DNA of 64,000 nt. It comes from Streptomyces sp. MNU76. Lineage in GTDB: Bacteria; Actinomycetota; Actinomycetes; Streptomycetales; Streptomycetaceae. The notes under the pieces were generated by a model. It had not been told where the DNA came from and ran no database searches. It worked only from the letters and a program-made list of their open reading frames with translations. Position numbers and translations under genes: made by a program. Below, piece after piece: positions 1-7,548 of the stretch. The stretch spans positions 124,001-188,000 of the forward strand of contig NZ_JAJKLK010000007.1 of NCBI RefSeq assembly GCF_020982545.1. The letters run 5' to 3'. Position 1 is the first letter of the stretch; each line of letters opens with the position of its first letter.

Positions 1-180
1 TATTACCTCGCCCTCCGGCCTCTGGAGTTCTGGTTCGCCACGGTTGAAGACCGATCCAAGATCAAAAATCTGGAGTCCCGGCTAATCAACTTGTACAACC
101 CCCCGCTCAACAACCAGAACCGACCCAAGCTCCGTGCCCGCCTGAGCACCATCCCCCAGCCCGCACTGCGTGATCGTTGA
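1..180 (+). CDS. GIY-YIG nuclease family protein, C-terminal fragment
   Basis: The reading frame is open from the first base and stops with TGA at 178-180, giving the last 59 residues of a protein whose start lies outside the window. It contains the E-x(n)-LI-x-LYNPPLNNQNRPK ending typical of GIY-YIG endonuclease domains, in which a Glu is followed by the basic P-P-L-N segment. The catalytic GIY and YIG motifs would lie upstream and cannot be seen. It sits 30 bp before the DGQHR gene on the same strand, so the two probably form one transcript and one functional pair. Family assignment rests on this short segment only. Confidence 0.6.
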   Translation, partial: YYLALRPLEFWFATVEDRSKIKNLESRLINLYNPPLNNQNRPKLRARLSTIPQPALRDR

Positions 181-210
181 TCCCAGCGCCACTGACATCG
201 AGGTAAGAAA

Positions 211-1524
211 ATGGCATCCAAGACGTTTGTTCCCGCCTTCAAAGCACAGGTGGGAAACTGGACTTACTACTCCTGCCTCATGAGTTACGCGCAGGTGGCC
301 CGCGAGGTCAATTTCGCACACGAACTCGGAGGGAACCAGGACCTCGGCACGATGATCCAGCGCGGTGTCGGCACCCGTACTTCACAGATCACCGACTATC
401 TGCTCACCAACGAGAACCGCTTCCTCGGAGCTATCATCATCGCGGTCTGGGGTGGGGACCCCAATTATCTTGAGCTGACCATGGATGCGGACGCTGAGAA
501 CCAGGCAGTACTCGCCGGCCTCGATCGCAACTTCGGGGTACTCACCTTCGATGGAACCCAGCAGTTCTTCGCCCTGGACGGTCAGCATCGACTCAAGGCG
601 ATTAAGGATGCCATTAAGCGTAACCCCGACCTGGGCGGCGAAGACATCAACGTCATTGTCGTACCGCACTTCGACACACCCGACGGACGTCGCCGTACCA
701 GGCGCTTGTTCACCAACATCAACCGCAATGCCAAGAGCACTAACGCTCAGGAGAACATTGCGCTCGACGAGGACGACAGTTTCGCGATCCTGACTCGCCA
801 GCTTCTGGATGAGCACCCGTTCCTGAGCCGAGACAAGGTCGTCTCGGTGTTCAGCAAAGTCGGCCAGGACGGCGAGCTGGTTCTCGCGTCGCGCTCAATC
901 GGGTCCAGGAGCCCGGCCTGGAGCGCAATTAGTGTTCTCTATGACATCGTTAAGGAGATCGGTTTCGATCTCCCGTGCACCCTGAACGAGTCGAAGCAGC
1001 GAGCCACGGACGAACTTCTCGACCAGAGCTACGAACTCCTCGCCACGCGCATTCAAGATCTCCTGGACTCATGCGGGAATCTACGCCAGCGCTACCTCGC
1101 TGCTCAGGCTCCCGGGGATGTACGTGCGCCAAAGGGCCGGGATGGGGCTGGGCACCCCTTCATGCGGCCAGCAGTCCAGGTAGGGGTGGCGAAAGCCGTA
1201 CGCCATATCCTGGAGCAGGAAGCACTCACTTGGGACGAGCTGATGAAGCGTCTCTCCGATCTGAGCTGGAAGATGTCTGCAGCACCTTTCTCTTCGATGT
1301 GGATCGAGACTCCCGAAGGTCGCCAGCAGGGCAAGATGGCCAGCGGCAAGGACCACACGCAGCTGCTTTACGATCTCCTCCTCATCCATCTCGCGCCACG
1401 GTCAAAGGCACAAATCAGCAGGGCGCTTCGCTCGTACTCTGACCTCATGAAATCCAAGTACCCCATCGCCGTGGAAGAGTTCAACAGCCTGTTGCCGACC
1501 GATACAGACTCCGTTCCAAACTAA
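211..1524 (+). CDS. DGQHR-domain protein, DndB-like
   Basis: The 437-residue protein carries the signature D-G-Q-H-R at residues 123-127, followed by the FTNINRNAK segment (about 167-175) seen in the ParB/sulfiredoxin-like DGQHR family. That family includes DndB, a regulator of DNA phosphorothioation, and related proteins of DNA-modification and defence islands. The ATG at 211 has a GAGG-type ribosome site seven bases upstream. No dndA/C/D/E or other modification enzyme lies in the window, so a role in phosphorothioation cannot be claimed. Pairing with a GIY-YIG nuclease just upstream suggests a nucleic-acid conflict system. Family is fairly sure; biochemical role is unknown. Confidence 0.75.
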   Translation: MASKTFVPAFKAQVGNWTYYSCLMSYAQVAREVNFAHELGGNQDLGTMIQRGVGTRTSQITDYLLTNENRFLGAIIIAVWGGDPNYLELTMDADAENQAVLAGLDRNFGVLTFDGTQQFFALDGQHRLKAIKDAIKRNPDLGGEDINVIVVPHFDTPDGRRRTRRLFTNINRNAKSTNAQENIALDEDDSFAILTRQLLDEHPFLSRDKVVSVFSKVGQDGELVLASRSIGSRSPAWSAISVLYDIVKEIGFDLPCTLNESKQRATDELLDQSYELLATRIQDLLDSCGNLRQRYLAAQAPGDVRAPKGRDGAGHPFMRPAVQVGVAKAVRHILEQEALTWDELMKRLSDLSWKMSAAPFSSMWIETPEGRQQGKMASGKDHTQLLYDLLLIHLAPRSKAQISRALRSYSDLMKSKYPIAVEEFNSLLPTDTDSVPN

Positions 1525-1856
1525 TTCGTCCCATAGGGCGCGGGAGTCGTGGCCGATGAGGGCGACTGCTGCCCTTCCATAACCGTTCACCTGGGGAAGG
1601 AAGGTTCCAGAGAAAATGACGTTGGAAAAGGAGCCCCGGGGCCAGGCAGGAGCGGGTCAGTAGCTTGAGCGGGTCCGGCGAGCTCACGCACGTGTGCGGA
1701 CCCTTCCGCGTACGCGCCCGCGTGCCTGGGGCAGACATCGATCAGAGTGTGGCGCCTATGAGGTGGTCACCCCCACTGGGAGCGGATCACGGCCCGTTCA
1801 TGCCAACAGCCGCCTATCATGGGGCAGATGTGAGGTACAGCTGGTTCGGGGGGAGC
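1525..1856 (+). other. Intergenic region upstream of the STAND adaptor pair
   Basis: This 330-bp gap has no convincing gene. An open frame reads into the next gene from 1665, but it lacks a ribosome site and its N-terminus looks non-coding. The gap probably holds the promoter of the 1857-4627 pair. I see no clear -35/-10 pair and no strong terminator hairpin for the DGQHR gene. Confidence 0.4.
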
Positions 1857-2282
1857 ATGGATCCGCAGTTGACGGTGATGGCGCAGACTGCGAGCGCCAC
1901 CGTCGTGGCGCTGATGGCGACCGATGTCTGGCAGCACACCCGCGACGGCGTCGTCGCGCTGTGGCGCCGCGTGCGTCCTGGCCAGGCCGACGAGGTCGGC
2001 AATGAGCTGGAGGTGACCCGGGCGGAGATCCTGGCTGCTCGGCAGGATGGCGACACACTCGGCGAGCAGGCCCTGGCCGGAGAGTGGCAGGGGCGGCTAC
2101 GCCGCCTGCTGATCGCCGATCCGGACATCGCGCAGGAGCTGCTCCGTGTCCTGGAGGAGTCCCGCGCTCTGCTTCCCGCGGGGCAGGAGGTCCAGGCCCC
2201 GGTGGTCCACATGCGTGCCGAGGTCTCCGGCAGCGGCCGGGTCTACCAGGCCGGTCGTGACCAGCACATCACCGAACGGTGA
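1857..2282 (+). CDS. Small helical adaptor/effector-domain protein with C-terminal QAGRD motif
   Basis: The ATG at 1857 was chosen because a G-rich ribosome site (GGGGGGAG) lies just before it; the longer upstream frame looks non-coding. The 141-residue product has a helical N-terminal domain (about 1-105) with a hydrophobic start and an EWQGRLRRLL segment, then a Gly-rich motif GRVYQAGRDQHIT at the very C-terminus (about 127-139). The same domain is fused to the N-terminus of the STAND protein at 46.7-49.3 kb. The motif recurs at the N-terminus of the next gene. It overlaps that gene by four bases (GTGA), implying translational coupling. The motif pairing resembles bacterial RHIM/amyloid-like signalling motifs shared between effectors and NLR-like proteins (inference). 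Confidence 0.65.
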   Translation: MDPQLTVMAQTASATVVALMATDVWQHTRDGVVALWRRVRPGQADEVGNELEVTRAEILAARQDGDTLGEQALAGEWQGRLRRLLIADPDIAQELLRVLEESRALLPAGQEVQAPVVHMRAEVSGSGRVYQAGRDQHITER

Positions 2283-2385
2283 CCGAGGGCGTGGAGCCGA
2301 ACTCGCCCGACGCGCCGGTGCCACGCACCGCCGTGAGCGATCACGGCCGGCTGTTCCGCGCCGAGCGTGACCAGCACATCACCGA
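2256..2385 (+). repeat. 20-bp direct repeat encoding the shared RDQHIT motif
   Basis: The 20-bp string CGTGACCAGCACATCACCGA occurs at 2256-2275, at the 3' end of the adaptor gene, and again at 2366-2385, at the 5' end of the STAND gene. Both copies are read in frame as R-D-Q-H-I-T. The identity at DNA level suggests recent duplication or gene conversion of the motif between the two partners. Confidence 0.8.
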
Positions 2386-4627
2386 GTACCACACCCACAT
2401 TGCCGCGACCCTCGGCGCCCTGGGGGATCAGCAATGGGCGGGGCCGGACTCAGTACGCGTACCTCTGGCCGCCCGGATGCACTCACCGATCCGGGACCGG
2501 CGAGACCTCCGACGCGCGCTCCTGGCCACAATCCTGGGCAGCGAGCCGGAGCCGCAAGGCATCCACATCGTGCACGGCATGCCCGGCTGCGGGAAGACCG
2601 CAGTGGCACTGACCGTGTTCGACGAGGCGGTCGGCGGCCACGGGATCACCGGGCTGTGGGTCAACGCCTCCAGCACCACCTCGTTCCGCGCCGGAATGCT
2701 CGCCGTAGCCTCCGACCGGGGCGCCTCCCAGGACGAGGTCGACGCCGCCCGAGCCGGCAGACGCCCGGCGGCGGACCTGGTCTGGCACTACCTCGACCGC
2801 TCTGCCGAACGCTGGCTCCTCGTGCTCGACAACGCCGACGAACCCACCATCTTCCAGGAGCCCGGGTGGCTGCGCTCCAGCCCACGCGGGACCGTACTCG
2901 TCACCACCCGGCGCGGCGCCGCCCTGCTGTGGCACGGTGCCGTATCGCACCCCCTCGGCGTACTGGACGTGTCGGACGCTGTCGATGTGCTGCTGGACTT
3001 CCAGGTCGGCGACACAGACCTGGCCGCGCTGGAGCAACTGGCGCACAGCCTGGGATGCCACCCGCTCGCCCTGATGCTGGCCGGCACCTACCTGGGCCAA
3101 CAGGTCGTGGAACCGGTGACCGTGCACGACTACCTCCAGCGCCTGCGGCACGATCCGAGCACTGTCCTGGACCTGGGCGCCGAGCCCGGCGAACGCGATC
3201 TGCGCCGCTTGATCAGCAGCACCTGGCAGCTGTCGCTGGACGCCCTGCACCGGCAGGGTCTCCCCGAGGCGACCACGGTGCTGCGGGTGCTGTCGTGCTA
3301 CGCACCCGATCCCCTGCCGGTCGGCCTGCTCACGCCGTCCCGCCTGGACGCCACGGCCCTCGCGCAGGCGGATCCTCCTCTGGTCGGCGGCCGGGCCAAC
3401 GCCGCCGTCATGGGGCTGAAGTCCCAGTCACTCGTCTCCCTCCAGGACGTCCCCGGAGACTCAGGCCGGCCCACCGTGCGTACCGTGCAGGCCCATGCCC
3501 TGCTCCTGGACACCGTCGCCGCCCGGATCCCGCTCGACCAACGCGACATCGTGCTCACCGCTGCAGCCGAACTCCTCTCGCAGCTCCTGGCCACGAGCGA
3601 CGACCAGTACATCGACAGCCAGAGCCTGCGCCTGTTCGCTCCGCACGCGACGGCACTGCTGCGGCGCTCCGCCGGCACGAGCAGCCGGGCATTGACGCCC
3701 GCGCTGGCCGTCGTCCGCGGGCTGCGCGTCCAGAGCTACGCGCGCGGCGACTACGCCACCGCCCATGCTCTGGGCGAAGCGGCTGCCGCCGCCACACGGG
3801 ACGACGCGACGCCCGACGCGCTGGCCGACCGCCATGAACTCGCCCGCACGTTCACCGGAACCGGCCGGTTCGCCGAAGCTGTCGATCTCCACCAGGCAAC
3901 CCTGGACGCCCGAGAAACCCTCCTCGGCGCCGACCATCCCGATACCCTGGCCAGCGCCCACGCGCTCGGCCTCGCGCTGTACGGGCTCGGCAGATTCACC
4001 GAGGACGAGCAGCACATGCGGCGTGCGGCAGACGGACGCCACCGTGCCCTGGGACCGGAGCATCCCGACACCCTGGAGAGCCGGGCCTGCCTCTCGGACG
4101 CCATCGGCGAACAGGGGCGCTGGGCGGAGGCCGAAGCCCTCGCCCGGCCCAACCTCGCACTCAGCGAACGCGCCCTGGGCGTCGAGCATCCGCACACCCT
4201 GCAGAGCAGGATCGCCCTGGCCTGGGTGCTCTCCAGAAACGACCAGCTGGATGAGGCCGAAACTCTCGCCCGGGCAACGCTCAGCGGCGGTGAACGCGTC
4301 CTGGGCCCAGAGCACCCGCGGACCCTGAACGCCCAGGATCTCCTGGCCGGCATCCTGCTCCGCCAGGGCAACTGGCCCGAGGCGGAGCACATCGCCAGGA
4401 TCGTGGCGGAAGCCCGCGAGCGCGTCCTCGGGCCGGAACACCCCCACACCCTGGCCATCCAGGCACGGCTCGCCCGCATCCTCATCGGCGCCGGGCACCG
4501 CCAGCAGGCGCGGGATCTGGTGGCCCACACCCTCGCGGCCAGCACACGCGTACTGGGCCCCGAACATCCCGGCACCCTCAACTGCCGCGAGGTGTATGAA
4601 TTGGCCACCACCGAAGAGCACACATGA
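2279..4627 (+). CDS. STAND NTPase with NB-ARC-like core and C-terminal TPRs
   Basis: The 782-residue protein starts at a GTG overlapping the previous stop. It has, in order, a short N-terminal QAGRD-like motif (about 23-36, GRLFRAERDQHITE), a Walker A loop GMPGCGKTA (100-108), a Walker B LVLDNAD (181-187), an NB-ARC-type GCHPLAL motif (259-265) and a TPR array from about residue 490 to the end, with recurring ALG-x-EHP-x-TL helices. STAND proteins of this build act as ATP-driven switches in regulation or immune-like responses. The upstream adaptor carrying the same motif is its likely partner. The stop overlaps the DUF397 start by ATGA. What it senses is unknown. Confidence 0.85.
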   Translation: MTEGVEPNSPDAPVPRTAVSDHGRLFRAERDQHITEYHTHIAATLGALGDQQWAGPDSVRVPLAARMHSPIRDRRDLRRALLATILGSEPEPQGIHIVHGMPGCGKTAVALTVFDEAVGGHGITGLWVNASSTTSFRAGMLAVASDRGASQDEVDAARAGRRPAADLVWHYLDRSAERWLLVLDNADEPTIFQEPGWLRSSPRGTVLVTTRRGAALLWHGAVSHPLGVLDVSDAVDVLLDFQVGDTDLAALEQLAHSLGCHPLALMLAGTYLGQQVVEPVTVHDYLQRLRHDPSTVLDLGAEPGERDLRRLISSTWQLSLDALHRQGLPEATTVLRVLSCYAPDPLPVGLLTPSRLDATALAQADPPLVGGRANAAVMGLKSQSLVSLQDVPGDSGRPTVRTVQAHALLLDTVAARIPLDQRDIVLTAAAELLSQLLATSDDQYIDSQSLRLFAPHATALLRRSAGTSSRALTPALAVVRGLRVQSYARGDYATAHALGEAAAAATRDDATPDALADRHELARTFTGTGRFAEAVDLHQATLDARETLLGADHPDTLASAHALGLALYGLGRFTEDEQHMRRAADGRHRALGPEHPDTLESRACLSDAIGEQGRWAEAEALARPNLALSERALGVEHPHTLQSRIALAWVLSRNDQLDEAETLARATLSGGERVLGPEHPRTLNAQDLLAGILLRQGNWPEAEHIARIVAEARERVLGPEHPHTLAIQARLARILIGAGHRQQARDLVAHTLAASTRVLGPEHPGTLNCREVYELATTEEHT

Positions 4628-4857
4628 ACGAATCCGACCCCCGGCGAGGACACGCAGCCTTGAACGAAACGATCATCCGCGTCTGGCGCAAGAGCAGCTA
4701 CAGCGGCAACGAGAACGCCTGCCTGGAAATACTTACCCCCCCCCACCGGGCCAGGCCCCTGTCCGGGACTCCAAAGACGCTGACGACTCAGTGATCGTTT
4801 TCAAAGCCGAGGCATGGGTGGACTTCATAGCCGCACTCCGGCGAGGAGAGTTCCCGG
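4624..4857 (+). pseudogene. DUF397 protein, frameshifted and truncated by an IS
   Basis: Starting from the ATG at 4624, which overlaps the STAND stop, the frame reads the DUF397 hallmark VWRKSSYSGNENACLEI and then runs out of frame in a run of nine C bases at 4736-4744, stopping shortly after. The rest of the domain, APVRDSKD and FIAALRRGEF, continues in the next frame, so one base appears to be missing from the run. The reading frame then enters the insertion sequence at 4858. DUF397 proteins are small partners of XRE regulators in Streptomyces. The C-run could be real decay, slippage or a sequencing error. Confidence 0.8.
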
Positions 4858-4885
4858 TGAGGGGCCTCGCGTTTTCCGGACAGGC
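4858..4885. repeat. Terminal inverted repeat of the IS, low-coordinate end
   Basis: This 28-bp end starts with TGAGGGGCC and finishes with TTTCCGGACAGGC. It pairs with 6121-6148, with mismatches only at four central positions. It lies 43 bp from the stop of OrfB. Confidence 0.9.
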
Positions 4886-4900
4886 TTCTGACCGTTTATT

Positions 4901-5764
4901 TCACGCGGTAATTCGCAACTTCTCGTACTCGGCGTGGACTTCGCACGGAGGGCGGTAACCCACCGCCGAGTGGAGGCGTTTGCGATTGTACCAGAATTCG
5001 ATGTAGCGAGTGATGTCCTGCCGGGCCGCCTCGCGGGTAAGGTAAGTCACCCTTGATACGCGCTCGTTCTTCAGGGAGCCGAAGAATGATTCGGCCATGG
5101 CGTTGTCGAAACAGATCCCGGTGCGGCCGGCAGATCTGCGGAGCCCGAAGCGGTCCAGCGTCCTCCCGAACTCGGCTGACATGTAGTTACTTCCGCGATC
5201 CGAGTGAAATATCGCGCCGGCCGAGAGGTTCCTGTTCCGTGCCGCGTTACGGATCGCCCTGGATATCAGTGGGGTTTGGTAGTGGTCGTCCATCGCGTAA
5301 CCGATGACTTCCTTCGTGCAGCAGTCGATGACCGTTGCGAGGTACAGCCAGCCTTCCCCGGTCGCGATATAGGTAATGTCGCCGACAAGCTTTTTGCCGG
5401 GCGCATCCGCGGTGAAGTCGCGGCCGACGAGGTCCGGCACTTGGCCGGCCGCAGCCTGAGTGAGGTTGAACCTCTTCGGCCGTGGCAGGCATGGCACCAG
5501 GCCCAGTTCGCGCATGAGGCGGCGGACCAGCTCCACGCCTGCGGCGACACCCCAGCGGTGCAGCTGGGCCTGAATGCGCCGGTGCCCGTAGGTGCTGTCG
5601 GACATGTCGAAGGCTTTCTCGATGAGCAATTTCAGTTCTTCGCGCCGCTGAGCTGTCGCGGATTCCGGGCGGGATCTCCAGTCGTAGTAGCCGGATCTGG
5701 AGACGCCGAGTCGGCCGCACATGAACTCGACGCTGTATGCGTACTTCTCGGTGTCGAGCCGCAT
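4901..5764 (-). CDS. IS3-family transposase OrfB (DDE integrase core)
   Basis: The 287-residue frame has the N-terminal GVSRSGYYDW segment of IS3 OrfB, an HTH_21-like YGHRRI region and an rve integrase core. The catalytic acidic residues are visible in context: D in GDITYI, D in FHSDRGSNY and E in NAMAESFFGSLKNE. It catalyses strand transfer of the element. The frame stays open upstream of the ATG at 5764 in the -1 phase relative to OrfA, giving KYEFIDEM, as expected if the active protein is an OrfAB fusion made by programmed -1 frameshifting. All motifs are intact. Confidence 0.93.
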   Translation of the reverse strand: MRLDTEKYAYSVEFMCGRLGVSRSGYYDWRSRPESATAQRREELKLLIEKAFDMSDSTYGHRRIQAQLHRWGVAAGVELVRRLMRELGLVPCLPRPKRFNLTQAAAGQVPDLVGRDFTADAPGKKLVGDITYIATGEGWLYLATVIDCCTKEVIGYAMDDHYQTPLISRAIRNAARNRNLSAGAIFHSDRGSNYMSAEFGRTLDRFGLRRSAGRTGICFDNAMAESFFGSLKNERVSRVTYLTREAARQDITRYIEFWYNRKRLHSAVGYRPPCEVHAEYEKLRITA

Positions 5765-5790
5765 CTCGTCGATGAACTCGTACTTGCTTG

Positions 5791-6081
5791 CTACCGGGGA
5801 TCCTTCGCGAAGTACGCTGCGGCTTTTTTCAGGAAGGTAACTTCCATCTCCAGCTCGCGGTTGCGTCGTTCGAGTTCTTTCAGGCGCGCCCGCTCGTTCA
5901 CCGTCAGTTCCGCATCGGGGGCCGGTTCCTGCTGCTTCTGGTACTTTTTCACCCAGCCGCGTAGTGTCTCCGAGTTCAGCTCAAGCTCCCGGGCAACTTC
6001 GGAGATCGTCTTGCTTGATCTCAACGCGATCTGGACGGCTTCCTCGCGGAACTCCGGCGAGTACTTACTGGGTGGCGCCAC
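5791..6081 (-). CDS. IS3-family transposase OrfA (helix-turn-helix)
   Basis: The 96-residue protein begins MAPPSKYSPEFREEAVQIAL and has a helix-turn-helix (about 20-55, TISEVARELELNSETLRGW) followed by a leucine-zipper-like segment (about 66-85, LKELERRNRELEMEV). This is the standard terminal-repeat binding half of IS3 transposases. OrfB lies downstream in the -1 frame and an A-run inside the 3' part of OrfA is a candidate slippage site. Confidence 0.93.
   Translation of the reverse strand: MAPPSKYSPEFREEAVQIALRSSKTISEVARELELNSETLRGWVKKYQKQQEPAPDAELTVNERARLKELERRNRELEMEVTFLKKAAAYFAKDPR
5823..5830 (-). other. Candidate -1 programmed frameshift site in the IS
   Basis: On the minus strand the sequence reads G-AAAAAA-G, within the OrfA codons CTG AAA AAA GCC. 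Slipping back one base here places the ribosome in the OrfB frame, which is open across the junction. A-runs of this kind are used by IS3 elements to make OrfAB. Confidence 0.6.
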
Positions 6082-6120
6082 TTCTTCCTCGTTTCCTTGT
6101 TCAGGACAACCCTATTGGGT

Positions 6121-6148
6121 GCCTGTCCGGAAACTTCGTGGCCCCTCA
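6121..6148. repeat. Terminal inverted repeat of the IS, high-coordinate end
   Basis: This 28-bp end reads GCCTGTCCGGAAA and ends GGCCCCTCA. It is the partner of 4858-4885 and lies 39 bp upstream of the OrfA start. It is followed by the CGG target duplicate at 6149-6151. Confidence 0.9.
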
Positions 6149-6286
6149 CGGTATGGGTACCAGCCTGCTCCGCACAAGTTTGCGAGCACGACCTGCTGGT
6201 CGCGTGCGGCCGAACGAACCGCCTCTCCCCACTGCGCCGCGACACGAGAGTCACCTCCGTAAAGACCGGCACGTCGGGCTAGGTGA

Positions 6287-6916
6287 TCAGACATGACCTG
6301 GAGGCGGGCTGCCAGGGGATGCGGCGAGGGTGGGGGCGATCATGTACCCGCCCCCTCGACGCGACCATCGGTGCGCGTTCGCGCGATTCCACGCGTGCAC
6401 CCACTCATGCCGGTGGGCCGGAGCAATGCCGCAAGCGGCTACGAACGCGCACAGGTGCCCAAGGCTCGGCCTCGACTCACCGGACAGAATGGTGTGCAGC
6501 GTGCTGCGCGGCAGCTTGCCAGGGCCTGCGAGGCGCTCCAAGTCCCGCAAGGAGAGGACTCCCGCCTGTGTGCGTAGCGCCTGCATGGCGGTGCGCAGGT
6601 CGTTGAAGTCCCTCACCAGATCGAGCTGTAGCCGGCTCGCCGATCCCTTCCAAGCAGCAGCCCGAGCCTTCCGCCAAAGCGACTTGGCCCTTCCAGGGTC
6701 GGCGCCGCACGCCTTGGCCCAGGCTTCTGTAGTACTCAACGCCGGCACGACAGCTCCGCTCGCGGCGCGCGAGAGTTTCGAGGCTGAGCAGCCGCACTTC
6801 GCTGCCAGCTGCGCATACGACAGGCCAGCTCGCCCGCGCTGCGTACGCAACCACAGCGCGAGCGTTCTCACTGGCGTGCTGCATGCAACGACGGGTTTCT
6901 CGGGGCGTCCCATCAT
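6287..6916 (-). CDS. XRE-family regulator with two helix-turn-helix segments
   Basis: The start was placed at the ATG at 6916 (MMGRPEKPVV), because the longer frame reads through the upstream small gene. The 209-residue protein has an N-terminal helix-turn-helix (about 22-60, GLSYAQLAAKCGCSASKLSRAASG) and a second, XRE-like one (about 115-155, LSLRDLERLAGPGKLPRSTLHTILSG), with an R/K-rich linker. Duplicated HTH proteins of this sort are common regulators in Streptomyces. It begins eight bases after the stop of the membrane protein gene at 6925, so the two form an operon. The regulated target is unknown. Confidence 0.7.
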   Translation of the reverse strand: MMGRPEKPVVACSTPVRTLALWLRTQRGRAGLSYAQLAAKCGCSASKLSRAASGAVVPALSTTEAWAKACGADPGRAKSLWRKARAAAWKGSASRLQLDLVRDFNDLRTAMQALRTQAGVLSLRDLERLAGPGKLPRSTLHTILSGESRPSLGHLCAFVAACGIAPAHRHEWVHAWNRANAHRWSRRGGGYMIAPTLAASPGSPPPGHV

Positions 6917-6924
6917 GTGACCAA

Positions 6925-7167
6925 TCAGCAGCCTGAGCAGGCCGGCGCCGCGTTTGCTGAGCGGTCGAGCAGGTGAGTAGCAATCAGACCCGCGCCGCCC
7001 AAGAGGGCCAAGATCCTGGGTTCGGGTATCCCCTGAGAACCCAGACCTGCCGCCAGGATCATGACGATGACGATGATGACCGTTTGCTCCCACGCCGTGC
7101 TGTAGGAGCTTGGAGTTGCTCCAACGCATGGCACAGACACATGGCTTGCGTGTTCTCTCCTGAGCAT
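6925..7167 (-). CDS. Small membrane protein
   Basis: The ATG at 7167 has a GAGGAG ribosome site seven bases upstream, which decides this start. The 80-residue product has two hydrophobic segments, one around residues 30-45 (TVIIVIVMILAAGLG) and one around 52-67 (ILALLGGAGLIATHLL), so it is probably a two-helix membrane protein. It is not recognised as a family. It lies immediately upstream of, and probably co-transcribed with, the XRE regulator. Confidence 0.5.
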   Translation of the reverse strand: MLRREHASHVSVPCVGATPSSYSTAWEQTVIIVIVMILAAGLGSQGIPEPRILALLGGAGLIATHLLDRSANAAPACSGC

Positions 7168-7548
7168 GGAGTTTCTCCTCGTGCAGTGATGGGTCGAGAG
7201 CGCCCTCAACGCACCGCCAGGGTGCGGCGCTCGGGTCTGACTCAGACTGCCACTCCGTCGTCTGCCCAGTAGCCGACGTCGGCCCGTTCTTGCATTTCTG
7301 TCCAGGTGCGGGTGGAACACGCTCCTACGGCGATCCATCGAGGTTTTGGCTGGCCAGCGCTTTGCAGGAAACCGTTTTGTTTACCAGGCCGTCCAGGTTT
7401 TGCGCCGTTTCGCGACCGTTACCTCGACGACTCCGCAGCCGGAGAACGAGCGCCAGACGCAGCTGCCGTGGAGAGACCGGAATACATGCCCGAGCTGAAC
7501 GATTGGCCCTGTTCAGGACACCGACTGCGATGGGGAGGGCTGGAGCCG
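7168..7548. other. Divergent intergenic region
   Basis: This 380-bp gap separates the minus-strand membrane/XRE pair from the plus-strand nuclease gene, so it should contain two divergent promoters. An open frame runs into the nuclease gene from 7306, but its N-terminus has no homology-like features. I see no RNA gene or repeat. Confidence 0.4.

Larger units (their letters stand above)
4858..6148 (-). mobile_element. Complete IS3-family insertion sequence
   Basis: The element is 1,291 bp and begins TGAGGGGCC and ends GGCCCCTCA. Terminal inverted repeats are at 4858-4885 and 6121-6148 and match at 24 of 28 positions. The flanks are CGG at 4855-4857 and CGG at 6149-6151, a 3-bp target duplication as expected for IS3-type transposition. 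Inside are two overlapping-phase genes on the minus strand, a helix-turn-helix OrfA and a DDE integrase OrfB in the -1 frame. All parts look intact, so the copy may be active. It interrupted the end of a DUF397 gene. Confidence 0.92.

Noticed and set aside
2434..3837. A long plus-strand frame within the STAND gene
   Set aside because: It is Arg/Pro-rich shadow sequence in another frame of a gene with clear Walker motifs.
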